Source: Candidatus Aegiribacteria sp. (lineage in GTDB: Bacteria > Fermentibacterota > Fermentibacteria > Fermentibacterales > JCC-6). Taken from it: DNA of 37,970 nt. Made by a program: the position numbers and the translations under genes. How positions within the stretch are numbered: the first letter of the stretch is position 1; each line of letters begins with the position of its first letter. The stretch lies in contig JAIOQY010000213.1 in assembly GCA_021108435.1 (NCBI GenBank), positions 1-37,970 on the forward strand. The letters run 5' to 3'. Of the stretch, positions 8,771 through 16,367 are shown in pieces. The notes below the pieces were generated by a model. It did not search any database, was not told the DNA's origin, and saw only the letters and a list, made by a program, of their open reading frames with translations.

Positions 8771-9831
8771 CTCGTTCCTCCGGTATAGTTTTCAATGGCT
8801 GCCGCGATCCTTTTTCCAGCCTTCCCGTCCCACATGGGAATGACAGGAGGAGAATCTGGTCGACTTGCGATCTGTTTTGCTGCAGCTTCAGGAATTAATG
8901 ATGTGTCGGGACAAAGCACATTCGTTCCAATCTCGAGAGTCACCGGTCGTTCTGTACTTGTTCTGACAGTTACACATGGAACACCAAGAACGCTTGTCTC
9001 CTCCTGAACACCACCCGAATCTGTAATGACAACCGTTGCGTCGACCTCACATCTGATAAAATCCAGATAAGACATGGGTTCAACTATAGATAATCTTTCC
9101 GGAATACCCAGATCCCATTCATCCATATTGCGGAGAGTACGTGGATGTGTTGGAAACAGAATCCTGAGTCCTTCAAGATTGCCGAGAGCATCCAGGACAG
9201 CACCAAGTCGCTCCGGATTATCAACGTTTGATGGACGATGCAGGGTAACCAGGGCATAAGGCTCGTCAGGCGGGGGTGATCCTGCTTCCAAAGCTACGGG
9301 AAGAAGTCTCAGCAGAGTATCGATCATGGGATTTCCAACTAGTTTAATCATTTCACTCTGTCTGCCTTCGGCCAGCAGGTTATCCCTGGCTTCAGTGGAG
9401 GTGATGAGAAGCAGATTCGCGATTTGATCTGTCAATACACGGTTGATTTCTTCTGGCATATGCCGGTCGAAACTTCTGAGCCCCGCCTCTACATGAATTA
9501 TGGGAACTCCATACCGCACCGCCACAAGAGCACATGCAAGTGTTGAATTAACATCACCGACCACGACAATTGCCCTGGGTCTTCGTTCAAGAAACACCTT
9601 CTCATACCTCTGCATGATTGTCGCTGTCTGTACGGTAATGCTCGCGGATCCGACTTCAAGGTTCACGTCAGGTCTTGGCAGGTCCAAATCATTGAAAAAG
9701 CTCTGTGACATTATATGATCGTAATGCTGACCTGTATGAATCAGTCTTATTTCAACAGCTGGATCAGTGTTTTTTATTATGGGATCAACCTTCATGAAAT
9801 TAGGTCGTGCCCCGCAGATTACATCAATCAT
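8767..9831 (-). CDS. wecB: UDP-N-acetylglucosamine 2-epimerase (non-hydrolysing)
   Basis: 354 residues. Interconverts UDP-GlcNAc and UDP-ManNAc for cell-surface polysaccharides. Family segments: GARPNFMKVDPII at the N-terminus, HTGQHYDHIMSQSFF, VVGDVNSTLACALVA, HVEAGLRSFDRHMPEEINR, and TDSGGVQEETSVLGVPCVTVR near the C-terminus. The ATG at 9831 is chosen over a longer upstream frame (to 9915) because GGGAGA lies 4 nt before it and the family starts there (MIDVICGARPNFMK). The stop overlaps the next gene by 4 bp (ATGA). The gene may serve the glycosyltransferases in this window; that is inference. Confidence 0.93.
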   Translation of the reverse strand: MIDVICGARPNFMKVDPIIKNTDPAVEIRLIHTGQHYDHIMSQSFFNDLDLPRPDVNLEVGSASITVQTATIMQRYEKVFLERRPRAIVVVGDVNSTLACALVAVRYGVPIIHVEAGLRSFDRHMPEEINRVLTDQIANLLLITSTEARDNLLAEGRQSEMIKLVGNPMIDTLLRLLPVALEAGSPPPDEPYALVTLHRPSNVDNPERLGAVLDALGNLEGLRILFPTHPRTLRNMDEWDLGIPERLSIVEPMSYLDFIRCEVDATVVITDSGGVQEETSVLGVPCVTVRTSTERPVTLEIGTNVLCPDTSLIPEAAAKQIASRPDSPPVIPMWDGKAGKRIAAAIENYTGGTR

Positions 9832-9865
9832 GTGATCTCCCGTGGAATAATCGAATATGTGTGAA

Positions 9866-10306
9866 TCAGATAGTATCCATTTTATCGGTTCTTCTGCCGT
9901 GCCGTCCGCCGTCAAACTCCTCTGAAAGAAAAACCTCTATAATTTCCCTGGCCAGGAAAGATGAAGTGATTCCTCCACCGAGAACAAGAACGTTCGCATT
10001 ATTGTGATGTCTTGCGTAATAAGCCATCCGTGGAAACAGGCATAGTGCTGCCCTGATTCCCCTGAATCTGTTCGCGGTCATGCTCATGCCCAATCCCGAA
10101 TTACAGATGAGAATGCCGAAGTCCGCACTGCCATCCAGTAAATTCCTGCATAGAGCAGAAGCAAAATCCGGATAATCAACAGAATCCGCCGAAAAAGGAC
10201 CAAGATCTTCTATATCAAGGTCCAGTCCCTTTTCATCTTTGAGCCATCCGACCGTCTCACACTTCAGCGGATATCCTGCGTGATCGCTGGCCAGAACTAT
10301 CTTCAC
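9866..10306 (-). CDS. rpiB: Ribose-5-phosphate isomerase B
   Basis: 146 residues of the RpiB/LacA-LacB family. Key segments are ASDHAGYPLK at the N-terminus, DYPDFA, the catalytic Cys in LICNSGLGMSMTANR, and HHNNANVLVLGGG. Converts ribulose 5-phosphate and ribose 5-phosphate in the pentose phosphate pathway; ribulose 5-phosphate is also the substrate of the RibB half of ribBA in the same operon, a possible metabolic reason for the linkage. Start is GTG at 10306, overlapping the ptb stop by 1 bp. A polar C-terminal tail (GGRHGRRTDK) extends past the core fold. Confidence 0.93.
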   Translation of the reverse strand: MKIVLASDHAGYPLKCETVGWLKDEKGLDLDIEDLGPFSADSVDYPDFASALCRNLLDGSADFGILICNSGLGMSMTANRFRGIRAALCLFPRMAYYARHHNNANVLVLGGGITSSFLAREIIEVFLSEEFDGGRHGRRTDKMDTI

Positions 10307-11232
10307 TATCTTCCGCCTCCTGCCTGATATCCAGCTACAACGCTGGACAGAACTATGGAGCAGAGCTTGGATTCAGCGGAATCAGCCCTTGATGTAAGTA
10401 CAACCGGGTTTGTTGCTCCCATAATCACCGCACCAAGCTCTCCGCCTGAGATGAAGATGAGTGCTTTGTAGAGAACATTGGCTGCTTCAATATCAGGTAG
10501 AAGCAATATATCGGCATCTCCCCCGACAGGACTATCAATCTTCTTGATCCTGCAAGCATCGGAAGATACGGCAAGATCCAGAGCAAGAGGACCGTCAAAA
10601 ATGATATCACCGAATTCACCCGTATCTGCCAGTTCCTGCATTCTTGCTGCTTCCATCGTGCATGGCATCTTTTCGTAAGGGACTTCCTTGGCACAGACGT
10701 AAGTTGATTTGGGATGATCGATTCCCAGAGCGTGAGCAACTGTAACCGCGTTTTTCAGCATGCCGATTTTCTGTTCGAAATCCGGCGCTATGTTCATGGC
10801 GGCATCAGTAATTATCAGAAGCTTGTCATAACCGGAAACATCAAACGCGGCTACATGACTCATAACTCCCGGGGCTCTTAAACCACGCTCCCTGTCAAGA
10901 ATCGCGCGAAGGAACGAACTTGAAGCCACCAGACCCTTCATAATGACATCGGCTCTACCGGACCGTACGATTTCAACTCCCTTTATGGAAGCAGTTTTGT
11001 CATCTTCAGCATGTATGATTTCAATGCCGTTCAGATCGAAATCAGCCTTTTCCGCAGCATCTCGAATTCCTTTTTCAGGACCGATAAGAACTGCCTCAAC
11101 CATGTCATCTTTAACAGCAGTACCAATTGCACTCATGGTTTCGACTTCATCAGCTCGCACAACGGCAACTCGTTTGGAAGGAAGTTCTCTGGCGATCTTT
11201 TTCAGTTCTTCGAGACTTCTTACAGGTTTCAT
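10306..11232 (-). CDS. ptb: Phosphate butyryltransferase / phosphate acyltransferase
   Basis: 308 residues of the phosphate acetyl/butyryltransferase family. Family segments: GRADVIMKGLVASSSFLRAIL, MSHVAAFDV, ITDAAMNIAPDFEQK, DGPLALDLAVS and GDADILLLPDIEAANVLYKAL. The reaction is acyl-CoA plus phosphate to acyl phosphate plus CoA. I take the ATG at 11232, preceded by AGGGAGA, instead of the longest frame, whose extra 40 residues look like leader sequence. The matching kinase (buk) lies 5 kb away on the other strand, so a butyrate-type substrate is likely, though the family also includes phosphotransacetylases. It is the first gene of the operon that carries the rib genes. Confidence 0.9.
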   Translation of the reverse strand: MKPVRSLEELKKIARELPSKRVAVVRADEVETMSAIGTAVKDDMVEAVLIGPEKGIRDAAEKADFDLNGIEIIHAEDDKTASIKGVEIVRSGRADVIMKGLVASSSFLRAILDRERGLRAPGVMSHVAAFDVSGYDKLLIITDAAMNIAPDFEQKIGMLKNAVTVAHALGIDHPKSTYVCAKEVPYEKMPCTMEAARMQELADTGEFGDIIFDGPLALDLAVSSDACRIKKIDSPVGGDADILLLPDIEAANVLYKALIFISGGELGAVIMGATNPVVLTSRADSAESKLCSIVLSSVVAGYQAGGGR

Positions 11233-11453
11233 GAATTCTCCCTGATATTTGTGAATATTCAAAACAAATTGGGCAATTTTCCAGTATACAATACGAATAT
11301 ACGCACTTCCAGAGGAATCCTGCAAGAAGTGTTGACAAATCGGCTGTTTCAAGAGAGATTAGGTGGCATTCTTCTGGATATCAATCAATGCGTACCAGTG
11401 TTCTACAATCCTGTTCATACAGAAAATACAACTCGCGAAAGGGGTGGTGACAA
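11233..11453. promoter_or_regulatory. Divergent promoter region between ptb operon and lat
   Basis: 221 bp with no open frame of its own. On the minus strand candidate -10 boxes TATATT (11296-11301) and TATACT (11283-11288) lie before ptb, with only poor -35 matches. On the plus strand a perfect TTGACA at 11332-11337 is followed after 17 bp by the weak -10 GAGATT. The lat Shine-Dalgarno is AAGGGGTGG just before 11454. I looked for an FMN (RFN) element here and saw none. Confidence 0.45.
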
Positions 11454-12773
11454 ATGAAATACATACCTGCGTCAAAAGTCAGGGCAACAATAGAGAACCA
11501 TATGCTGGCAGATGGTTTTGATATGGTTCTTGACCTTGAGAAAAGCAAGGGATGCATTATACATGATTCATATGGTGATAAGGATTATCTGGACCTGTTC
11601 AGTTTTTTTGCTTCAGCACCACTTGGCATGAACCATCCCGGGCTTTGCACCGAGGAATTCAGAAATCACATCGGTGATGTTGCCATCAATAAACCTTCCA
11701 ACTCGGATTTCTATACCGAAGAACTTGCGTCTTTTGTGGAAGCATTTGCAGATACCGTTATTCCTGACAGCCATCCGTATCTTTTCTTCATTTCAGGTGG
11801 TGCTCTTGCCGTTGAAAACGCCATGAAAGCGGCTTTTGACTGGAAGGTCCGCAAAAACCTGGAAGCAGGCAGAGGCGAACTGGGCTCGAAGGTTATTCAT
11901 TTCAGAAAAGCCTTCCATGGAAGAACAGGCTATACTCTTTCGATGACAAATACTGCCGATCCGAGAAAGTACATGTACTTTCCTCTGTTTGACTGGCCAA
12001 GAGTAGATCCACCGATGATAAAATTCCCTCTTGAGGATAATCTTGACGAAGTCATCGAAGCCGAGAAGAAATCACTTGAACAGATAGATGAAGCCATCAA
12101 GGAATACGGATACGATATCGCCTGTCTTGTCATTGAACCAATTCAGGGTGAGGGTGGAGATAATCATTTCAGACCCGAGTTTCTGCAGCAGCTTCGCGAA
12201 CGGGCGGATAAGCATGAATTCATGCTCATTTTCGATGAGATTCAAACTGGAATGGGGCTTACGGGTGAATGGTGGGCATGGCAGTCTCTGGGCGTAGAGC
12301 CCGATATCTTTTGTTTCGGTAAGAAATCACAGGTTTGCGGAATCGCCTGCAATAAACGTATTGATGAAGTAGAGAACAACGTATTTCACGAATCGAGCAG
12401 GATTAACTCCACCTGGGGCGGTAATCTCGTTGATATGGTCAGGTGTTCCCGTTACCTCGAAATCATGGTCGAGGAAGATACTCTGGAAAACGTCCGCAGC
12501 AGAAGCAAAACACTCCTCGATGGTCTTCACAATCTTGAGAAGATGTATCCTGGTAAAATATCGAATGTCCGTGGCCGGGGACTTATGTGCGCCTTTGATC
12601 TTGAAGACGAAGAAATCAGAAATAGAATGATCAAGGAGATAATGAAGAATGGAGCCATCATTCTTCCCTGCGGTCATACGAGTATAAGGTTCAGACCTCC
12701 TCTGAATATTTCGGACGACGAGCTTCTCAATGGAATCAGCATCATAGAAAAAGCTGCTGAAGTAGTTCTCTGA
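11454..12773 (+). CDS. lat: L-lysine 6-aminotransferase
   Basis: 439 residues, PLP-dependent class III aminotransferase. It matches the lysine epsilon-aminotransferase subgroup (as in actinobacterial Lat) through its whole length: FFASAPLGMNHPGL, NKPSNSDFYTEEL, FFISGGALAVENAMKAAFDW, HGRTGYTLSMTNT, EPIQGEGGDNHFRPEF, FDEIQTGMGLTGEWWA, FGKKSQVCG with the Schiff-base Lys (about residue 290), and STWGGNLVDMVR. It transfers the 6-amino group of lysine to 2-oxoglutarate, giving 2-aminoadipate semialdehyde. No dehydrogenase for that product is present in the window. The ATG follows AAGGGGTGGTGACAA. The class II aldolase gene follows after 18 bp, so the two are probably co-transcribed. Confidence 0.88.
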   Translation: MKYIPASKVRATIENHMLADGFDMVLDLEKSKGCIIHDSYGDKDYLDLFSFFASAPLGMNHPGLCTEEFRNHIGDVAINKPSNSDFYTEELASFVEAFADTVIPDSHPYLFFISGGALAVENAMKAAFDWKVRKNLEAGRGELGSKVIHFRKAFHGRTGYTLSMTNTADPRKYMYFPLFDWPRVDPPMIKFPLEDNLDEVIEAEKKSLEQIDEAIKEYGYDIACLVIEPIQGEGGDNHFRPEFLQQLRERADKHEFMLIFDEIQTGMGLTGEWWAWQSLGVEPDIFCFGKKSQVCGIACNKRIDEVENNVFHESSRINSTWGGNLVDMVRCSRYLEIMVEEDTLENVRSRSKTLLDGLHNLEKMYPGKISNVRGRGLMCAFDLEDEEIRNRMIKEIMKNGAIILPCGHTSIRFRPPLNISDDELLNGISIIEKAAEVVL

Positions 12774-12791
12774 ACGGAAGAACCTCTAAGC

Positions 12792-13640
12792 ATGATAATG
12801 AGAGACGGTATGGATATCATTCAGTCCACCAGAGAAGATATCGGTCGCATAGCAACACAGCTCGCCAGAACGGGTTGGGCCGAGGCCAATGCGGGAAATA
12901 TCTCCGTTCTACTTCCGGAGGGAGCAGACGATAAGATATGGGAAAACCAGGTTTTCTCCGATACTCTCCCGATACCTATGCCCGAATTGGCCGGAAGAAC
13001 TTTCCTGGTGACCTGCGCCTGGAGTCGATTCAGAACACTTCAGCAGAAACTCGACACGGAAATAGTCCCTGTCAGAGTCTCCTCTGATGGGCTGAGAATT
13101 ATCAGACTTGAGGGAAGCAGGAATCCCACAAGCGAGTTCAGTACCCATATTCTCGTTCTGGCGGGAGCGGTAAGCCGCGGCTGGACAACAGCCGCTCTCG
13201 TTCATACGCATTCGACACATATGCTGGCGCTGTCCTCCAGTGACCTGCCGGGAGAAATGCTCGAAGACGCCGTTAACAGATCTCATCCTGAGATATCTCT
13301 TCTCCTCGGACGCGGTGTACGTTTCCTTGATTATATGACTCCCGGCACATGGGAGCTGGGGGCGGAAACAGCAAAAGCCTTTGAGAACAGTGATTGCGTT
13401 ATCTGGAGAAAGCACGGTATTCTTGGTCTTGGGAGAGATATTGATTCTGCCTGCGACGCGGTTGAAGTTGTAGAGAAGGCAGCACGATTACTTCTCCTTG
13501 AGAAATCGGCCTTTGGAAAATTCGTAGGCCTGAAGAACCGCGAACTTGTGCCTAAAGATCCATTATCTCAAGAAGAGTCCGATGAGGAAATCAATGATAC
13601 GGATGGCGATTTACCGCCCGGTCCTCCGATTATCGATTAA
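12792..13640 (+). CDS. Class II aldolase, rhamnulose-1-phosphate aldolase-like
   Basis: 282 residues of the class II aldolase/adducin fold. It resembles RhaD in order and spacing: GWAEANAGNIS near residue 28, FLVTCAWSRFR, NPTSEFSTHIL, the zinc ligands in ALVHTHSTHMLAL, MTPGTWELGAETAKAF, and the third zinc His in WRKHGILGLG, then VVEKAARLLLLEK. The C-terminus adds an acidic, proline-rich tail (EESDEEINDTDGDLPPGPP). No other rhamnose genes are nearby, and it follows lat, so the natural substrate may not be rhamnulose 1-phosphate. ATGs at 12792, 12798 and 12810 are possible starts; the last has GAGAG upstream. Confidence 0.78.
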   Translation: MIMRDGMDIIQSTREDIGRIATQLARTGWAEANAGNISVLLPEGADDKIWENQVFSDTLPIPMPELAGRTFLVTCAWSRFRTLQQKLDTEIVPVRVSSDGLRIIRLEGSRNPTSEFSTHILVLAGAVSRGWTTAALVHTHSTHMLALSSSDLPGEMLEDAVNRSHPEISLLLGRGVRFLDYMTPGTWELGAETAKAFENSDCVIWRKHGILGLGRDIDSACDAVEVVEKAARLLLLEKSAFGKFVGLKNRELVPKDPLSQEESDEEINDTDGDLPPGPPIID

Positions 13641-13646
13641 GAGACA

Positions 13647-13731
13647 TAGGGTCAGGTCTTGCATTCAAGCATTTATTACTATATTTCGTTCCAGGAAGAA
13701 TATAAATGCTTGAATGCAAGACCTGACCCTA
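13647..13731. repeat. 30-bp perfect inverted repeat (REP-like element)
   Basis: Left arm 13647-13676 (TAGGGTCAGGTCTTGCATTC...) and right arm 13702-13731 are perfect 30-bp reverse complements around a 25-bp spacer that itself contains TTCC-A-GGAA. The outer 17 bp GGGTCAGGTCTTGCATT match the end of the RAYT element at 22330 (GGGTCAAACCTTGTATT) at 13 positions, so this looks like a non-autonomous relative. It lies 6 bp after the aldolase stop and could also work as a terminator. Confidence 0.88.
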
Positions 13732-13914
13732 CAATACTTGACAGAGGATTCCTGATTCTCAATTGTTCATTGGAGTATTAATTCAAAACAGGGGGTTTGA
13801 TCTGATCATTTTTTCTTTTCAGTTAGAGTGTACGAAATGTGCGAAATGTAAATTCAGTGGTTTTTCAAAAGGTGGAAACACTAACTGATCTGCATAAACT
13901 GAAAGGACAAAAAA
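13732..13914 (+). other. Intergenic region upstream of a lipoprotein gene
   Basis: About 180 bp without a gene. It contains a short tandem repeat CGAAATGTG CGAAATGTA near 13834-13851, a T-rich run near 13810, and the Shine-Dalgarno AAAGGAC just before 13915. I see no convincing promoter pair. Confidence 0.4.
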
Positions 13915-14463
13915 ATGAGAAGGTCGAAGTTCGCGGCAGCAGTCGTGATAAGCTCATTCATTCTATCAATATCCGCATGCTGGAATCCGTTTGATCCCGA
14001 AAAGGATCCGAATCCAGTTACAAACCAGTATTACGTTCCGGCAGACAGTGCCTGGAAAGTACTGGAGAACCTGGAGTATTCATACTCCAGCATGGATATT
14101 GATCGCTATATTGCATGCTTCAGAAGCGATTTTGAGTTTCATCTTCTTGAAATTGACTGGGCTGACTATACCGGTAATGGCACAATTGATGAGTTCTGGG
14201 GTCTGGCTCTTGAAGAGGAATATCATATTGCAATGTTCAACAATGTATCGTCAATCGAACTGACTCTTTCGGGAGATTCGGAATTCATCTGGACAGGTGA
14301 TCCGACAGGCATGTCCCTTGCCCTTCCGAGAACCTTCGATCTTAAGGTCTATACCTATGGGGTGAACGGATACTGTGCTTCCGGATCAGCTCTCTTCATC
14401 TGCAGAGAGGATGAAACAGGCGAGTGGTACATCTGGCAGTGGTGGGATCAGTCAAGCACCTAG
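13915..14463 (+). CDS. Small lipoprotein, NTF2-like fold suspected
   Basis: 182 residues. A signal peptide with basic start (MRRSKF) and lipobox SISAC (Cys22) is followed by WNPFDPEKDPNP, a typical exposed linker. The rest resembles NTF2/SnoaL-type cone proteins: an N-terminal helix with VLENLEYSYSSMDIDRYIACF followed by alternating strands ending in GEWYIWQWWDQ. The fold assignment is inference from pattern only. No catalytic residues are evident. The Shine-Dalgarno AAAGGAC is well placed. The gene stands alone on the plus strand and converges on aspS. Confidence 0.7.
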   Translation: MRRSKFAAAVVISSFILSISACWNPFDPEKDPNPVTNQYYVPADSAWKVLENLEYSYSSMDIDRYIACFRSDFEFHLLEIDWADYTGNGTIDEFWGLALEEEYHIAMFNNVSSIELTLSGDSEFIWTGDPTGMSLALPRTFDLKVYTYGVNGYCASGSALFICREDETGEWYIWQWWDQSST

Positions 14464-14474
14464 TTTCGCAAATT

Positions 14475-14497
14475 TCACCAGGTTTTGTGATTGGTGA
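14475..14497. terminator. Possible weak bidirectional hairpin between convergent genes
   Basis: TCACCA (14475-14480) pairs with TGGTGA (14492-14497) around an 11-nt loop, in the 34-bp gap between the convergent lipoprotein and aspS genes. There is no T-tract on the plus strand, so this is weak. Confidence 0.25.
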
Positions 14498-15898
14498 TCA
14501 GGGCGTTAAACGCTTCGCATCACGGGGAAACATCGTTGTAAGACGGATATTATCCACATCGAGAATCCTCGCTGCCATTCTTTCAAGGCCTATTGCAAGG
14601 CCACCATGTGGCGGGAGTCCGTACTTGTGCGCCTGCAGGTAGCTTTCGAAGTCATCCGGATCCAATCCGAATTTCCTCATTTTTTCAACCTGCATTTCGT
14701 ACTCGTGAATCCTTTGTCCTCCAGTTGTCACCTCGAGGCCTCTGAACAGCAGATCGAAGCTCAGCGTTGTACCAGGATTTTCAGGATCATCCATCGTGTA
14801 GAACGGCCTCTTCTCAGTGGGAAAGTGAGTTACAAGAAGGAATTCGGAACCCCATTCCTCCTGTGAATACCTGCAGAGTATTTTCTCTTCCTCCGGCTCG
14901 AGGTCAGGTTCTCCCATGCAGTCTTTCCCGCTGATCTCAGAGGTAATCCTGTGTGCTTCCTCCAGCGTAATGGATGGTATGTGCTCACCTACTTCGGGCA
15001 TCTTCGCACAAAGCATTTCAAGTTCGTACGCGGTGTTCTTCTTCACTGTATCAAGGCAGTGTCTCAGTACCGCTACCTCAAGGGCCATCACGTCTTCAAA
15101 TCCATCAATGAATCCCATCTCGAAATCGAGAGAGGTGTATTCGTTGATATGTCTGGAAGTCTGGTGAGGTTCAGCTCGGAAAACTGGTCCTACTTCGAAC
15201 ACCCGCTCAAAGATACCTACGCCCATCTGTTTGTAGAATTGTGGGGATTGCGCAAGAAATGCCGGTCGGCCGAAATAATCAACTTTGAATATATTTGCTC
15301 CTCCCTCCGCTCCGGCTGAGCAGATTTTCGGAGTACGTATCTCGGTAAATCCCATGCTTGAGAGGCTTTCCCTGAAACCGTGCGCAAATGATTCCGCAAT
15401 CTTGAGTCTGGCTCTTTCACCGGGGTGTCGCAGACTCAGAGGGCGAAGATCAAGATTGGTATCAATGTGCAGGTCGAGAAGTTTTTTGGACATGTCGACA
15501 GGTGGCTGAGCTTTCGGTGATGAAATTATTTTAATGGAATCAACGTGGATTTCGACAGATGCGGGATTAATTGAATTGTCCTTTATTCCGGCTTCCTTCA
15601 CTGTACCCTTTACTTCAACCGATTGCTCGACTTCAAGACTGTCGAGTATCTCTTCGTTTCCGTCATTCCCCATAACACATTGCAGCAATCCGTCATGGCG
15701 GCGCAGCACTATAAATGCGCCCCAGCCAAGGCGTCGGATTCGCTGAACTACGCCATGAATCGTTACTTTCTCCCCTGCTATGCTCTCAAGTGTCTCTGCT
15801 GAAAGCGGGTTTATCATTTCCTTATCACTTATACCGATCATGGAAAACCTTTCATTTTCTGGAAGCTCGAATTTCTCTTCAGAACAGCTAATATACAT
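14498..15898 (-). CDS. aspS: Aspartyl-tRNA synthetase, archaeal/eukaryotic type
   Basis: 466 residues, class IIb synthetase but of the shorter archaeal type, lacking the GAD insertion domain of ordinary bacterial AspRS (about 590 residues). The N-terminal OB fold holds GVVQRIRRLGWGAFIVLRR; motif 2 is EVGPVFRAEPHQTSRHINEY; motif 3 is GLPPHGGLAIGLERMAARIL, ending FPRDAKRLTP. Enzymes of this type are often non-discriminating, charging tRNA-Asn with Asp for amidation by GatCAB; the OB-fold position that is Trp in discriminating archaeal enzymes appears to be Gln here, which fits but does not prove that. Start: ATG at 15898 with AGGA 6 nt upstream, immediately after the stop of the upstream gene; an ATG at 15841 also has an AAAGG site. 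Confidence 0.92.
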   Translation of the reverse strand: MYISCSEEKFELPENERFSMIGISDKEMINPLSAETLESIAGEKVTIHGVVQRIRRLGWGAFIVLRRHDGLLQCVMGNDGNEEILDSLEVEQSVEVKGTVKEAGIKDNSINPASVEIHVDSIKIISSPKAQPPVDMSKKLLDLHIDTNLDLRPLSLRHPGERARLKIAESFAHGFRESLSSMGFTEIRTPKICSAGAEGGANIFKVDYFGRPAFLAQSPQFYKQMGVGIFERVFEVGPVFRAEPHQTSRHINEYTSLDFEMGFIDGFEDVMALEVAVLRHCLDTVKKNTAYELEMLCAKMPEVGEHIPSITLEEAHRITSEISGKDCMGEPDLEPEEEKILCRYSQEEWGSEFLLVTHFPTEKRPFYTMDDPENPGTTLSFDLLFRGLEVTTGGQRIHEYEMQVEKMRKFGLDPDDFESYLQAHKYGLPPHGGLAIGLERMAARILDVDNIRLTTMFPRDAKRLTP

Positions 15899-15900
15899 AT

Positions 15901-16296
15901 TCAATCCTGTTGCGATGAATTACTCTCGGGATCACTGTACAGATTGGGGTTAATTCCCACTGATCTGAAAACGCGAATCAATCTGTTGGGTGCGGAAATC
16001 AGGTGAGCCTGGAGTTCCCTGAAAACTATATCTGCGTCAATCACAAGATCCTCCGCTTCCTCTCCACCCGGTTTATCCATATCAACCATGCTGGAGAGTT
16101 TTTTTGCGTTCCTGAATATATCCCTCAGTTCCGGCTGGTACTTCATCCTGGAAAGCTCTCTAAGTTTATGGAGTTCTTTCAGATCACATTTCGCAAGAGC
16201 TTCTTCCTTCTGTAATCTGAAGCTCTCTCGAATGCGATTCATCTGTTTGATTAGAACCCTGAATTCTTCAGTTACCTGTATATTTGCATTTTTCAC
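15901..16296 (-). CDS. Hypothetical helical protein coupled to aspS
   Basis: 131 residues, not recognised. It is highly charged and almost certainly helical: EEFRVLIKQMNRIRESF, then KEEALAKCDLKELHKLREL, then a segment LVIDADIVFRELQAHL and a basic patch RLIRVFRSVG, with a polar C-terminus (SDPESNSSQQD). No membrane segment, signal or zinc motif. GTG start at 16296 with AGGAAAG 8 nt upstream. Its stop overlaps a TTG and lies 2 bp before the chosen aspS ATG, so the two are translated together. A role tied to translation is only a guess from position. Confidence 0.65.
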   Translation of the reverse strand: MKNANIQVTEEFRVLIKQMNRIRESFRLQKEEALAKCDLKELHKLRELSRMKYQPELRDIFRNAKKLSSMVDMDKPGGEEAEDLVIDADIVFRELQAHLISAPNRLIRVFRSVGINPNLYSDPESNSSQQD

Positions 16297-16300
16297 ATTC

Positions 16301-16329
16301 TTGGCTTTCCTGATAGAGTGAATTAGAAT
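16301..16329 (+). promoter_or_regulatory. Probable sigma70-type promoter of buk-mcm
   Basis: TTGGCT at 16301-16306 and TAGAAT at 16324-16329 are separated by exactly 17 bp (4/6 and 5/6 matches to consensus). The buk Shine-Dalgarno GGAGAAGA and ATG follow 30-40 bp downstream. Confidence 0.5.
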
Positions 16330-16367
16330 TCTCCTTGAAGTATATAAGAATAATCGATTGGAGAAGA

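Noticed and set aside
11233-11453. FMN riboswitch upstream of the operon containing the rib genes
   Set aside because: None of the conserved RFN blocks are visible on either strand.
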